DNA from: Cystobacter fuscus DSM 2262
GTDB taxonomy: Bacteria > Myxococcota > Myxococcia > Myxococcales > Myxococcaceae
Length of the DNA: 64,000 bases
Direction of reading: 5' to 3'
Assembly: GCF_000335475.2 (NCBI RefSeq)
Contig: NZ_ANAH02000066.1
Coordinates: 558,001-622,000 of the forward strand
In this document: positions 1-8,557 of the stretch, piece by piece
How the letters are laid out: the number at the start of each line of letters is the position of its first letter
How positions within the stretch are numbered: the stretch's first letter is position 1
The notes under the pieces: model-generated
What the model saw: only the letters and a program-made list of their open reading frames with translations
Told to the model about the DNA's origin: nothing
Database searches by the model: none
Made by a program: the position numbers and the translations under genes

Positions 1-287
1 CCGTTGAGCAGGCTGAACACCAGATCCCGGTGGGCCGGATTGCGCGTCCGATCATAGGCGTCCTCGGCCGCCTCGATCTGCTCGCAGACCCGCCAGAAGT
101 CGAACCGGCTCGGCGCGGCCCGGTTCGTGTCGACCACGTAGTATCCGTTGCCGCCGTTCTGGACATAGAAGGCGTTGTTGTAGGAGTCGAACGCCAGGTT
201 CTTCTCCGCCGGGCTGAGCGCGAGGGCACCTGGCGCGGACGCCACCACCACGGCCGCGACCAGGCCATTCAAGAGCCGCGAGTTCAT
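1..287 (-). CDS. Glycoside hydrolase family 76-like secreted protein, 3' part outside window
   Basis: An open frame starts with ATG at 287 and runs off the left edge, leaving 95 residues visible. Residues 1 to about 23 form a signal peptide ending in APGALA. The following part (AFDSYNNAFYV, GGNGYYVVD, FDFWRVCEQIEAAEDAY, ending at FSLLNG) matches the start of GH76 alpha-1,6-mannanase-type barrels, where an aromatic/Trp stretch is followed by a helix ending in an NGF-like motif. If right, it is an exported enzyme acting on alpha-mannan. The assignment rests only on this N-terminal pattern; the catalytic aspartates would lie outside the window. Confidence 0.6.
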   Translation of the reverse strand, partial: MNSRLLNGLVAAVVVASAPGALALSPAEKNLAFDSYNNAFYVQNGGNGYYVVDTNRAAPSRFDFWRVCEQIEAAEDAYDRTRNPAHRDLVFSLLN

Positions 288-447
288 GTAGGCTTCCTCC
301 TTGGAAGTCGAGACCTCCTGATTCGGAGGTTAAATCCAACTAATCCATTTTTACCCGGAATAAAAGGGAAAGCGGACCGGACGGCCAGGAGGGTGCACGG
401 ATGGAGCGAATGGATCGACGGGGGCGGCAGTAGACAAGCCCTGAGAC

Positions 448-1500
448 TCAGCGCCGGGCTGCGGGAGGGAAGGGCTCGGCGTCGAGGCGCACGCCCACGT
501 ACGAGGGGAAGCGGGGCACGCCGCCGTCGGTGAGCTCCTGATAGCGGAAGGTGATGAGGGTCCCCACCGCGGGCGGCTCACGGCGCTCCTGGTCCGAGAA
601 GCCCGTACCGACGGAGAACCGGGTGCCGTCGCGCAGCTCCACCTCCAGCGCGCCCATCCGGCCCTTGTGCCGGCCGGCTCCGGCCACATGGCCCACCACG
701 CGCGCTTCGTCGTCCTTGAAGCTCTTCACCTTGAGCAGCGTGGGCGAGCGCCCCGCTTCGTAGCGCGAGCCCGGCTGGCGGAGCATCAAGCCCTCGCCCC
801 CGAGTGCCTCCACCCGGGCCAGCTCCGCGCGCAGGTGCGCCACGTCCCGGCACGGCTCGTGCGGCAACCACCTGGCATAGGGGGGAGCCATGTCCTCCAC
901 GTAGCGCTGGCAGCGCGCGAGCCGCTCCTCGAAGGGCGCATCCACGCCCGGCGCGTCGAAGATGACGAAGGCCAGGGACTTCCACGCGTCGCTCCGGTCC
1001 TGCCGCCGCACGACGCTCACCGTGTGCTGGAACTTGCGCTGCCCGCCGAACAGCTCGCCGTCGAGCGGGAAGTCGGGCAGCCGCGCGGTGAACCACTCGG
1101 GCGCGAGGAAGGGATTGCCCTGACGTGACAGGAATTGCTTGCCGTCCCAGTACGCGCGCACTCCATCGAGCTTCTCGCTCATCCACCAGCCCGTCAGCTC
1201 GACGTCGTTCTCCCACGGGTGCGCGAGCAGCAGGGGAGGGGCGGTGACACCGGGACCCTCCGAGTCGCCCTCCTGGGAGGGAAGGGGAGCCGAGGCCGCG
1301 AGGGTGCCCAGCCGGGTGTTCTCGGCCTCGTCGCCGCGCACCTTGCGCAGGTGTTTGCAGGTACGGCGCTCGATGCCCACCGACTGGTTGCGCCAGGCCG
1401 GGCAGGTGCACGAGTACACGCCGCCGGTGTTCTTCAAGATGTACGGCTTCTTCCCCGACCCCTTCACCTCGACCTGCTCGCCGTCCGCGATGTCCGCCAC
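448..1500 (-). CDS. ATP-dependent DNA ligase with N-terminal SWIM zinc finger
   Basis: 350 residues. Residues 31-50 carry a SWIM-type CxC...CxH zinc finger (C31, C33, C48, H50). The adenylation domain follows, with the nucleotidyl lysine in SEKLDGVRAYWDG (K110), the LDGELFGG motif near 145, EGLMLR near 240 and the KVKSF lysine. A C-terminal OB-fold-like segment (FSVGTGFSDQER, ITFRYQEL) completes the small ligase. Family members seal nicks using ATP. The start is GTG at 1500, chosen because GGGGAGGA lies just upstream. The zinc finger fused to a minimal ligase is unusual against the well-known small bacterial ATP ligases and probably helps DNA binding. A role in repair or uptake of foreign DNA is inference. 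Confidence 0.88.
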   Translation of the reverse strand: MADIADGEQVEVKGSGKKPYILKNTGGVYSCTCPAWRNQSVGIERRTCKHLRKVRGDEAENTRLGTLAASAPLPSQEGDSEGPGVTAPPLLLAHPWENDVELTGWWMSEKLDGVRAYWDGKQFLSRQGNPFLAPEWFTARLPDFPLDGELFGGQRKFQHTVSVVRRQDRSDAWKSLAFVIFDAPGVDAPFEERLARCQRYVEDMAPPYARWLPHEPCRDVAHLRAELARVEALGGEGLMLRQPGSRYEAGRSPTLLKVKSFKDDEARVVGHVAGAGRHKGRMGALEVELRDGTRFSVGTGFSDQERREPPAVGTLITFRYQELTDGGVPRFPSYVGVRLDAEPFPPAARR

Positions 1501-1711
1501 GATGTCCTCCCCACGTGAGGCGGCAATCGTAACCGCCCCGTCCGTCGTGAGCGGAGGACTTGTTCGGGCGAGGCCGGGGAGCGACCTCGGACGTCAAGGC
1601 TCGACGGAGCGGGATTCGGACGGCGCCTTCCTCGCGGAGGTCGGCACTCACCCGGTTGATGCCCACTTCGAGACTGGAGGTCTGGGGTGGATGTCTCCGC
1701 TTGCGCTTCGT

Positions 1712-1726
1712 CCGACTAGTTGGTAG
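1712..1726. promoter_or_regulatory. Candidate TetR operator copy 1
   Basis: The 15-mer CCGACTAGTTGGTAG ends 9 bases before the ATG of the TetR gene. The same sequence occurs in reverse orientation with one mismatch at 2362-2376, upstream of the next gene. The ACTAGTTGGT core resembles operators of several TetR repressors. The position suggests autoregulation by occlusion of the translation and transcription start. Confidence 0.6.
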
Positions 1727-1735
1727 ATAGTCGGC

Positions 1736-2314
1736 ATGAGCGCCACGACAGCGGACCGCATCCTCGACGCAGCCCAGGCGATCATGATTGAGCGCGGGTA
1801 CAGCGGCTTCAGCTACGCGGACATCGCGGAGGTCGTGAAGATCAGCAAGCCCACCATCCACCACCATTTTCCGAGCAAGGCGATGTTGGCGAGGGACGTG
1901 GTGGTGAGGTACCGCGAGAACATCCGCCTGTCGTTCACCCACCTTGGTCAGATGGTGCCCGACCCGCTCGGGCAGTTGAAAGCGTATGTCTCCTATTGGG
2001 AGACCTGCATCCGGGAGAAGACGACGCCCTTTTGTGTGTGCGCATTGCTCGCCGCCGAGATGCCGACGCTCCCCGAGGAGGTGGGGGCCGAGGTCCGGGA
2101 CCATTTCCGAGAACTCGCGGGGTGGTTGGCCAAGACCCTGGAGGAAGGCCGGCGCCGGGGCAGTCTCGCTTTCGGGCGCACGGCCGCACTGGAAGCCGAA
2201 CTCTTCATGGCCACGGTCCATGGCGCCATGCTGGCCGCGCGAGCCTCGGGGGAGTGGATGGTCTTCAGCTCGGTGACGACCGAGGTACTTCGCCTCCTCC
2301 AAACCAGGACCTGA
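1736..2314 (+). CDS. TetR/AcrR family transcriptional regulator
   Basis: 192 residues. Residues 6-52 form a TetR helix-turn-helix (ADRILDAAQAIM, SYADIAEVVKISKPTIHHHF, KAMLARDVV); the rest is an all-helical ligand-binding and dimerisation domain. No clear ribosome binding site is visible because the presumed operator occupies the leader. A copy of the operator also precedes the downstream membrane protein gene, so this regulator probably represses itself and that gene. The inducer is unknown. Confidence 0.9.
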   Translation: MSATTADRILDAAQAIMIERGYSGFSYADIAEVVKISKPTIHHHFPSKAMLARDVVVRYRENIRLSFTHLGQMVPDPLGQLKAYVSYWETCIREKTTPFCVCALLAAEMPTLPEEVGAEVRDHFRELAGWLAKTLEEGRRRGSLAFGRTAALEAELFMATVHGAMLAARASGEWMVFSSVTTEVLRLLQTRT

Positions 2315-2361
2315 GTCGCCGGGGCAGGGCCGCGCCTGCTCCTTTCGTTTGTCCTGTCTGT

Positions 2362-2376
2362 CTATCAACTAGTCGG
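2362..2376. promoter_or_regulatory. Candidate TetR operator copy 2
   Basis: CTATCAACTAGTCGG is the reverse complement, with one mismatch in 15, of the element in front of the TetR gene. It lies 41 bases upstream of the ATG of the membrane protein gene, the expected place for a repressor site. Confidence 0.6.
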
Positions 2377-2417
2377 TAGAAGCTCGTTCATCCCCGTTGT
2401 CCCCGAAGGAAAGCGCA

Positions 2418-2921
2418 ATGAGTTCCTCCATGTCGACCCTTGGCCTCGTGCATACCGTGATCAGCGTCGTTCCCCTCGTCTTCGGAGTGTTCGCGTTCGT
2501 GCGTGACGGGCAGATCGATCCGCGCAACCGGATCGGCAAGCTGTACACGGCCACCATGGTGGCCTCCATCGTGACGTCCTTCGGCTTGTCGAGCCGGGGC
2601 GGTTTCAATCCGGGGCACGCGCTGGGCCTGCTGGCGCTGGGATTGATGCTGGCGGGAGCCGTGGCGGGGAAGATTCGAGGACTCGGGCGAGCCCTCCCCT
2701 ATGTGCGCACGCTCACGTTCTCCGCGAGCTTCCTGCTTCTGCTGGTGCCTGGAATCAATGAGACCCTGACCCGCCTGCCCGTCGGCCAACCCCTGGCCTC
2801 GGGTCCGGAGTCACCGCTCGTGCAGAGGAGCCTGCTTGGCCTGCTGCTCCTCTTCCTGTTGGGATCGAGCTACCAGGTGTTCAAGCTGCGCGGGCGCGCC
2901 GAATCCCAGGTGCTCCCGTAG
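2418..2921 (+). CDS. Four-helix integral membrane protein under the adjacent TetR regulator
   Basis: 167 residues from the ATG at 2418, chosen because GAAGGAAAG sits 5-13 bases upstream. Four hydrophobic segments are visible (around residues 5-24, 43-60, 67-84 and 95-112, then a final one near 140-157). I do not recognise a named family; a small conserved DoxX- or DUF2306-like membrane protein is possible. The last codons (coding AESQVLP) and the stop lie inside a 41-base stretch that also occurs at 4469-4509 in the GH2/AbfB gene, so the original C-terminus has been replaced by recombination. Confidence 0.7.
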   Translation: MSSSMSTLGLVHTVISVVPLVFGVFAFVRDGQIDPRNRIGKLYTATMVASIVTSFGLSSRGGFNPGHALGLLALGLMLAGAVAGKIRGLGRALPYVRTLTFSASFLLLLVPGINETLTRLPVGQPLASGPESPLVQRSLLGLLLLFLLGSSYQVFKLRGRAESQVLP

Positions 2922-3000
2922 CCCGAGGCCGTCCACACTGTCGATATGACGCAGGTAGCGGTTGGTGTAGCCCTCCGCCGTGGTCCTCACCCTCCAGGAG
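2898..3000 (-). pseudogene. AbfB (CBM42) module remnant
   Basis: Positions 2898-2938 are identical to 4469-4509, and 2938-2976 nearly identical to 4805-4843, both within the second AbfB module of the GH2 gene. On the minus strand the second piece reads GYTNRYLRHIDS, the AbfB repeat start. About 295 bases between the two pieces are missing and the join is out of frame. It is a relic of a second AbfB-containing gene or a partial duplication of the 3' end of the GH2 gene. Confidence 0.8.
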
Positions 3001-3039
3001 ACGTCGGCCCCTGCGCCCCATGGCATTGAGCCCCGGAAG

Positions 3040-3609
3040 TTACGGGTCAACCGACGTTGGCGGCTTGGGTATCTCGCGCACGGGGACGTAGCACTTCCCG
3101 GCATGCTCGTAGAGCTGGCCACACGGAGGCCTACCCACCATCTCGAACCAGCACCCGCCGTTGATCTCCACCTGTCCGCCCGGAGGTGGCAAGCACGGAG
3201 GGGCCTGCTGCCGCTCCAGGCGCTTCGGGGGCATGGGTACGGCGATGGCGCCGCCGTCACGCGTCAGCCAATCGGTGGTGAGGTGCTCGGGTATGGGCCA
3301 CTCCGGAGGGGGATCGCCGCGGATGGGCTCGGGGTGCGGCGCGAGCACACCCCACAGGGCAATGCTCACGGCGAGAGCCCCCAGCGCACGCGGAGGCCAC
3401 GTGGCGGGCATGTGCCACACCGACCACGCCTTCCGCTCCCGAGTGGACTCGACCCGTAGCACCACTCGCAAGACCACAACGAAGGGCGCCGTGCTCCCTG
3501 TCTTCCACGCGCACGCGATGGAAAAGAGGATGAGCTCCAACCTGCTGAACCCGTGGTGCCTGGCGCCGACGAAGGCTCGGGCCCACTCCCGCCGTTTCTT
3601 GATGCTCAT
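3040..3609 (-). CDS. Membrane protein with C-terminal four-cysteine INGGCW domain
   Basis: Up to 189 residues if started at ATG 3609; a later ATG at 3411 would give only a signal anchor plus the tail. A membrane helix (ALGALAVSIALWGVL) precedes an outer domain with the spacing C...INGGCW...PPC...GKCYVP and a PPTSVDP end, the same tail as the three 253-residue proteins at 38.6, 47.2 and 50.4 kb. The kinase-like N-terminal part of those proteins is absent, so this is a shorter or decayed member. It lies 104 bases downstream of the Imm26-type gene on the same strand. Function unknown; the tail probably faces the periplasm. Confidence 0.55.
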   Translation of the reverse strand: MSIKKRREWARAFVGARHHGFSRLELILFSIACAWKTGSTAPFVVVLRVVLRVESTRERKAWSVWHMPATWPPRALGALAVSIALWGVLAPHPEPIRGDPPPEWPIPEHLTTDWLTRDGGAIAVPMPPKRLERQQAPPCLPPPGGQVEINGGCWFEMVGRPPCGQLYEHAGKCYVPVREIPKPPTSVDP

Positions 3610-3712
3610 GTTGGCGGGGTTACTAGCGCGTACCAAGAGAACGTGTCCACGGTCCACGCCCGCGGAAGCCGACACTCAGTCTCGCAAGGGCGGGGGATTT
3701 CTCGCGCACACT

Positions 3713-4171
3713 CTACGGCTCCAGCTCCCTCTTGATGCGCTCTAGTACTGCGTTGGGACGTCCCATGAAAGCATCAAGCAGACGTTTTTCGACACCGTGC
3801 GATTCCCAAACAGTGGCTGGCTCGAGCCCAATGCATTCTTTTGGGGTCGCCTCTCTCGAATTGCCGATGCTATCGAAAATCCAACAGCGGCGGAGCGGTC
3901 CCACTTCCATTCTGAATTGAGTAACGGGTTGAGTCAGGCGTTCTTCGATCTCCCTCCACCCGATGGGTTCCCATGATTTCGGGTGTGGAGCGCGGACAAC
4001 AATCCTGAAAAGGATGGGCTTGGATGCGATCCTGCCCAGGTCCGCGTCCGGCTCGGTGGTCCTGTAATTGTAGAAGGCATCGAACGGCAATTCGAGAACT
4101 CTTCCATAGCCGAAGGAGCCGTCTGGAAGGGGAATCCTCATGAATGAACCTGGTTTATGCGTTGGCCGCAT
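3713..4171 (-). CDS. Imm26-type immunity protein
   Basis: 152 residues. The N-terminus (KPGSFMRIPLPDGSFGYGRV, then FDAFYNY) matches the Imm26 pattern of polymorphic-toxin immunity proteins, in which a small beta-rich fold opens with a G-x-hydrophobic-x-I-P-L-x-D-G-x-x-x-x-G-R-V motif. Immunity proteins of this type bind and neutralise a cognate toxin in the cytoplasm. No intact toxin gene is adjacent. The frame just upstream ends in a stop only three bases before this ATG and may be the remaining 3' end of the lost toxin. It is probably transcribed with the INGGCW-domain gene that follows. Confidence 0.72.
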   Translation of the reverse strand: MRPTHKPGSFMRIPLPDGSFGYGRVLELPFDAFYNYRTTEPDADLGRIASKPILFRIVVRAPHPKSWEPIGWREIEERLTQPVTQFRMEVGPLRRCWIFDSIGNSREATPKECIGLEPATVWESHGVEKRLLDAFMGRPNAVLERIKRELEP

Positions 4172-4174
4172 GTC

Positions 4175-4410
4175 CTAGTATCCTGTGTAACGGTGAAGTT
4201 CGCTCCAGCGAAGCATGTCAGCAGAGCGACCCCTCTTGGCACCCAGCGCCTCCAGGTATGGGCTCCGCTCGCGAGGAGCCCCACGCGGGATTACAGGGAG
4301 GCCGTGCGGCCGAGTCAACCAAGGGACAGCGAACAAGAGGATGCCGGCGTAGCCCAGTCCCCGCTCGAGGGAGCCCTCGCGGTGTGGCGAGGCCTCCCTC
4401 GGGGGGAGGT
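4175..4410 (-). pseudogene. Possible 3' remnant of a toxin gene upstream of the Imm26-type gene
   Basis: An open frame on the minus strand ends with TAG at 4177-4175, three bases before the Imm26-type ATG. Its last part (RERSPYLEALGAKRGRSADM, LRWSELHRYTGY) has a plausible amino-acid composition and the position expected for a toxin tail. Upstream the frame runs into the GH2 gene read in another frame. No catalytic motif is recognisable. The only support is position and composition. Confidence 0.28.
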
Positions 4411-4413
4411 CAT

Positions 4414-7179
4414 TCAGGGGGCCCAGGGGGCGACGACGTTCCAGGTCGAGTCGGCGTTGAAGCCGCCGGCCGAATCCCAGGTGCTCCCGTAGCCCGAGGC
4501 CGTCCACACCTCGGCGGCGTAGTGGCGGATGTAGCGGCCGGGGTAGTTGAAGGACTCGAACGACACCCCCGAGCCGGTCAGACCCGGCTGGGCGCAGAAG
4601 GTGGCGTCCTGGTCGAAGAGCGCCGAGCCATCGCGGCGATCCCTCCGCACGCGGCTGCCCATGTGCCGCAGGTACTCACCCGGGAAGTTGCGCGACTCGA
4701 ACGAGTAGCAGCTCGACTCGGCCAGGCCGGGCACGAGCTTGAAGGTCGCGTCCTGCTTGAGCACCGAGCTGCTGGCTCCGTCCACCACCTCGGTCCTGGC
4801 CAGGCTGTCGATGTGACGCAGGTAGCGGTTGGTGTAGCCCGCCGACGTCACCTGGAAGGACTGGAACGTGTTCGTGGGGACGTTCGCGCCGCTCTTCCAC
4901 CACGGCGTCGCGATGGCCCAGGTCGCGTCCTGACGGAAGCCCGTGGTGTTCTCCAGGACGTCCACCCAGACCTCGCCCCCGCGGTGACGCAGGTAGGCGC
5001 CGGGCTTGTTCTTGGACTCCAGCGACACGTTCCCCGAGCCATCCAGCGCGCCGCGCGCGCAGAAGGTGGCGTCCTGGTCGAAGAGCGCCGAGCCGTCACG
5101 CCCGTCCCGGCGGATGCGGCTGTTGGAGTGGCGCAGGTAGCTGCCCGGGTAGTTGCGCGACTCGAACGAGTAGCAGGCGGCATCGGCCAGGCCGGCGACG
5201 ATCTTGAAGGTCGAGTCCTGCTTGAGCGTGGTGGCGCTGGTGGGGGTCACCACCTCGGTGGTGCCCAGGCTCTCGATGTGCCGCACGAAGCGGTTGGTGT
5301 AGCCCGGCGTCGTCACCTGCAGGGCGCGGAACTGTCCCACGGGCAGCGGCCCCTTGTTGTTGAGCAGCTTCGAGGCGGCGATCAGATCCAGATGGGCCGC
5401 GCGAACCTGGTTGAAGTCCATCTTGAACACGGCCCGATCGTAGGTGTACAGGCCGTTCACCTCGTTCTCCACGTCGGTGATCTCCGTGTAGACGGACGCG
5501 CTCAAACCGGGGTTGTCGAGCAGCGCCCGCTGGCCGGCCATGAGCTCCAGGTAGCGCGCGGTGAGCGACGCGCTCGTGGTGTACAGCTCGCCGTACCCGA
5601 AGCCATTGCCGGGGCTCCACTCGTGGCCGGAGATGCGCATGCCCAGGCCGCCGAACTCCCCCAGCACCGCCGCGCGCGTGGCGGACGGAACCGGGGAGCC
5701 CGGGCCCTGGTAGACGTGCCAGTCCGCCAGGTCTCCGTTGCCACCGTCCACGGCACCACAGCAGTTGATGCCGCTCATGTTGTCCACCAGCCGCGAGGCA
5801 TCCCAGCTCTTCACCAGGTCCGCCAGCCGGGCCTGATCGTACTGACCCCAGCCCTCGTTCTGCACCACCCAGGTGATGAGGGAGGGGGAGCTGCGGTGCT
5901 CGTCCACCATCTCGCGCAGCTCGCGCTCGAACTGGGCCTTCGCCGCCGTGGACGGCCCGGTCAGGGCCATGAGCGGCATGTCCTGCCAGACGAGCAGGCC
6001 GAGCTTGTCGGTCCAGTAGAACCAGCGCTGGGGCTCGACCTTGATGTGCTTGCGGATGAGGTTGAAGCCCAGATCCTTGTGCTTCTGGATGTCGAACTTG
6101 AGCGCCGCGTCCGTGGGCGCGGTGTAGATGCCGTCCGGCCAGTAGCCCTGATCCAACGTGCCGAGCTGGAAGACGAACTGGCCGTTGAGCACCGGACGCA
6201 GCACGCCCCCCACGAGCTTGAGCCCGACGGAGCGCATGCCGAAGTAGCTCGTCACCTGGTCCACGACGGTGGAGCCGCTCTTGAGCGACACGCGCAGGTC
6301 ATAGAGGAAGGGGCTGTCGGGGGACCACAGCTTGGGGTTGGGCACGGGGATGCGGATCTCCCCGTCCACGCTGCCCGTGGCGCTGCCCACCTGCGTGGTG
6401 CCATCGAAGGCCACGGCCTCGACCGTCTGGCCGGCGATTCCCGCGCCGCGCACCGTCAGGCGCAGGGCCGAGCCCGCCACGTCCGGCGTCATGTCCAGGC
6501 GGGTGATGCTCGCGGACGGCGTGGGCTCGAGCCACACCGTCTGCCAGATGCCCGAGGCGGCCGTGTAGAAGATGCCACTGGGGTTGTTGCGCTGCTTGCC
6601 CACGGGCTGTCCGCCCGCGTCGGTGGGATCATAGACACCGACGATGATCTCGTTGGTGCCGCCATTGAGGTGGGGGGTGATGTCGAAGCTGAAGCCGTCG
6701 AAGCCGCCCTGGTGGCTGCCCACGAGCTGGCGGTTGACGTAGACGGTGGCCTCCCAGTCCACGGCGCCGAAGTGGAGCTGGACGCGCCGGCCGCTCCAGG
6801 CGGCGGGCACGGTGAAGGTGCGCCGGTACCACATCCGGTCCTGGTGCCGCTTGATGCCGGAGATGGCCGACTCGATGGGGAAGGGGACGAGAATGCTCTC
6901 GGACAGGTTCTGGCCGAAGGGAGGCGTCTGGCCCGCGGTGGCGTTGCCGAACTGCCACTCGCCATTGAGGTTCTGCCAATCGGCGCGCACCATCTGCGGC
7001 CGGGGATATTCCGGCAGGGCGTTGCTGGGAGTCGCCTGCGAGGTCCACTGCGTCGTCAGCGGCGGCGTCTTGGGCGCCCAGGCGGCCTGGGCTCCCTGGG
7101 ACGAGAACAAGCCACAAAGCAGGGGCAGCAGTCGCAGCGCCGTGCCGCCAATACGTGTGCGTCGAGAGGGTTGGGTCAT
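4414..7179 (-). CDS. Secreted GH2 family glycosidase with two C-terminal AbfB modules
   Basis: 921 residues with a signal peptide (residues 1 to about 32). Order: GH2 sugar-binding jelly roll (NLNGEWQFG, MWYRRTF, GAVDWEATVYVN), immunoglobulin-like domain, then a TIM barrel with the acid/base glutamate in VVQNEGWGQYD and the probable nucleophile in LGEFGG. Two AbfB (CBM42-like) beta-trefoil modules follow, each opening with GYTNR(F/Y)(V/L)RHI and containing SFESRN(Y/F)PG and DATFC repeats. GH2 includes beta-galactosidases, mannosidases and glucuronidases; AbfB binds arabinofuranose side chains, so plant hemicellulose is a likely target. Start ATG at 7179 has a GGGAGGA upstream. The substrate is not determined by the sequence. 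Confidence 0.88.
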   Translation of the reverse strand: MTQPSRRTRIGGTALRLLPLLCGLFSSQGAQAAWAPKTPPLTTQWTSQATPSNALPEYPRPQMVRADWQNLNGEWQFGNATAGQTPPFGQNLSESILVPFPIESAISGIKRHQDRMWYRRTFTVPAAWSGRRVQLHFGAVDWEATVYVNRQLVGSHQGGFDGFSFDITPHLNGGTNEIIVGVYDPTDAGGQPVGKQRNNPSGIFYTAASGIWQTVWLEPTPSASITRLDMTPDVAGSALRLTVRGAGIAGQTVEAVAFDGTTQVGSATGSVDGEIRIPVPNPKLWSPDSPFLYDLRVSLKSGSTVVDQVTSYFGMRSVGLKLVGGVLRPVLNGQFVFQLGTLDQGYWPDGIYTAPTDAALKFDIQKHKDLGFNLIRKHIKVEPQRWFYWTDKLGLLVWQDMPLMALTGPSTAAKAQFERELREMVDEHRSSPSLITWVVQNEGWGQYDQARLADLVKSWDASRLVDNMSGINCCGAVDGGNGDLADWHVYQGPGSPVPSATRAAVLGEFGGLGMRISGHEWSPGNGFGYGELYTTSASLTARYLELMAGQRALLDNPGLSASVYTEITDVENEVNGLYTYDRAVFKMDFNQVRAAHLDLIAASKLLNNKGPLPVGQFRALQVTTPGYTNRFVRHIESLGTTEVVTPTSATTLKQDSTFKIVAGLADAACYSFESRNYPGSYLRHSNSRIRRDGRDGSALFDQDATFCARGALDGSGNVSLESKNKPGAYLRHRGGEVWVDVLENTTGFRQDATWAIATPWWKSGANVPTNTFQSFQVTSAGYTNRYLRHIDSLARTEVVDGASSSVLKQDATFKLVPGLAESSCYSFESRNFPGEYLRHMGSRVRRDRRDGSALFDQDATFCAQPGLTGSGVSFESFNYPGRYIRHYAAEVWTASGYGSTWDSAGGFNADSTWNVVAPWAP

Positions 7180-7423
7180 GGGTGTCCTCCCGGAGCCGAC
7201 AGGGGGGATTCAGCTGTCTCCGGGGCTGTGCCCATTTACACGATTTCCAATGAATTCACATGAAGACAGTGATTAAAATGACTTCCGGACCTGTCCAGTG
7301 AAGCGCAACGGCGGGTTCAGCTGCGGGATGCCGCATCGCGTCGTTCCAGGAAGCACGCCGAGGAGCAGGGGAGGGCGCCTCACTCGCGAGGACGCCGCCT
7401 CCTCCGCGGACAAGGGATTACAT

Positions 7424-8419
7424 CTAGGGACAGAGCCGCTCGACAGATTTGATCCGCACGGCTCCGTCGACATTCGCGTCGTTCGTCTGGTCGCCGATGG
7501 CGATGGTGCCGTTCGCCGCGAAGTTGTTCCGCGTGAGCTTCGCGACGCCGTCGATGCTCACCGTTGCCACCTTCGCCGCGTCCACCGAGAGTTCGTAAAC
7601 ATGATACGCGCCGTCGGTCACCGCGAACGCCGCGGACTGCGTGTCGTCCGCCCAGCCGATCGCCGCGCTGTCGAGGTAGATCATCTGCGCGCGATCCACG
7701 GCTTGTCCGCCCGGGGGTGTGAAGCTGCCCAGGATGGCCGCGCCGCTGTCGAGCTGGTTGTGGGTGTTCACCGACTCGACCTGCATCGTCACGCGGAGGG
7801 TGAAAGGCTTCGTGGCGTCGAGCGCGTTCGCCCGCATGATGAGCAACTGCTCGCTCGTTCGCGCGCCACTGCTCGTCGACGTCGCGAGGCGAACGTAGTC
7901 CGCGCCGTACGTGAGCGTGTTCGGTGTCTGCGAGGCCGTCGTCCATCCTTGCGCCGCGATGTCGTTACCGCCGACCAGCAGCGGAACGCTCGCCCGAGCC
8001 GTCCACCGCGTGGTCGACGTCTCCGGCACGCACGTCTCGCAGGCGTTTCCCGGGTTCGGCGCACCCGAGGCGTGGAGCACGCCGTCAATGAAGCACTTCG
8101 GGGTGCACGTGCCGGCCGAGCAAACCTGTCCCGCGTTGCATGACGTCCCGTCAGCGCGTGGCGTCCACGCGGTCGCGGACGTCAGCGGCGAGCACTGTTC
8201 GCACGGATTCGTCTCGTTCACCGCCCCGGCGGGGACCTGCTTGCCGTCGATCTGACAGGTCGCGACACAAACACCGCTCTCACAAGCCTCGCCAGTCGCG
8301 CACGCCTTGTCACAACCGTCGGGTGTGTCGACGGGGCTGGGAATGGAATGATCGCCGCAAGCCGCTACGAGGCCGAGCACGACGAGGCAGGAGAGAGTGG
8401 TGGAGCGAATGAGGAGCAT
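7424..8419 (-). CDS. Cysteine-rich lipoprotein with a concanavalin-like C-terminal domain
   Basis: 331 residues. A lipoprotein signal ends at VAAC. Residues 30-150 contain three cysteine-rich segments (GCDKACATGEACESGVC, CQIDG...NPCEQCSP, CNAGQVCSAGTC, CFIDG...NACETCVPE) of the kind common in myxobacterial surface proteins. The C-terminal half looks like a beta-sandwich lectin or glucanase-like fold (FTLRVTMQVESVN, YHVYELSVDAAKVATVSIDG). It is probably anchored in the outer membrane. No catalytic residues are evident. It is transcribed divergently from the lipoprotein gene to its right. Confidence 0.65.
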   Translation of the reverse strand: MLLIRSTTLSCLVVLGLVAACGDHSIPSPVDTPDGCDKACATGEACESGVCVATCQIDGKQVPAGAVNETNPCEQCSPLTSATAWTPRADGTSCNAGQVCSAGTCTPKCFIDGVLHASGAPNPGNACETCVPETSTTRWTARASVPLLVGGNDIAAQGWTTASQTPNTLTYGADYVRLATSTSSGARTSEQLLIMRANALDATKPFTLRVTMQVESVNTHNQLDSGAAILGSFTPPGGQAVDRAQMIYLDSAAIGWADDTQSAAFAVTDGAYHVYELSVDAAKVATVSIDGVAKLTRNNFAANGTIAIGDQTNDANVDGAVRIKSVERLCP

Positions 8420-8495
8420 GGATCACCGGGGAAATGGCTGCGTTGAGAGGCAATCCGAATAACATCGCGTCATCGATTCCCCTCGAAACATCGTC

Positions 8496-8524
8496 TTGAC
8501 AGCCTTGGACCAAGACAATAGGTT
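8496..8524 (+). promoter_or_regulatory. Candidate sigma-70-type promoter
   Basis: TTGACA at 8496-8501 is followed after 17 bases by TAGGTT at 8519-8524, in the AT-rich space between two divergent lipoprotein genes and 33 bases before the start of the right-hand one. The -35 is perfect and the -10 weak. Confidence 0.4.
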
Positions 8525-8557
8525 AAAAATGGAAAACCAGCAATAACACAACTTGGT

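Noticed and set aside
4144-7263. A 1039-codon open frame on the plus strand
   Set aside because: It is antisense to the GH2 gene, whose domains and catalytic motifs are clear. Its His/Arg/Val/Gly-rich composition is the usual shadow of GC3-biased coding.
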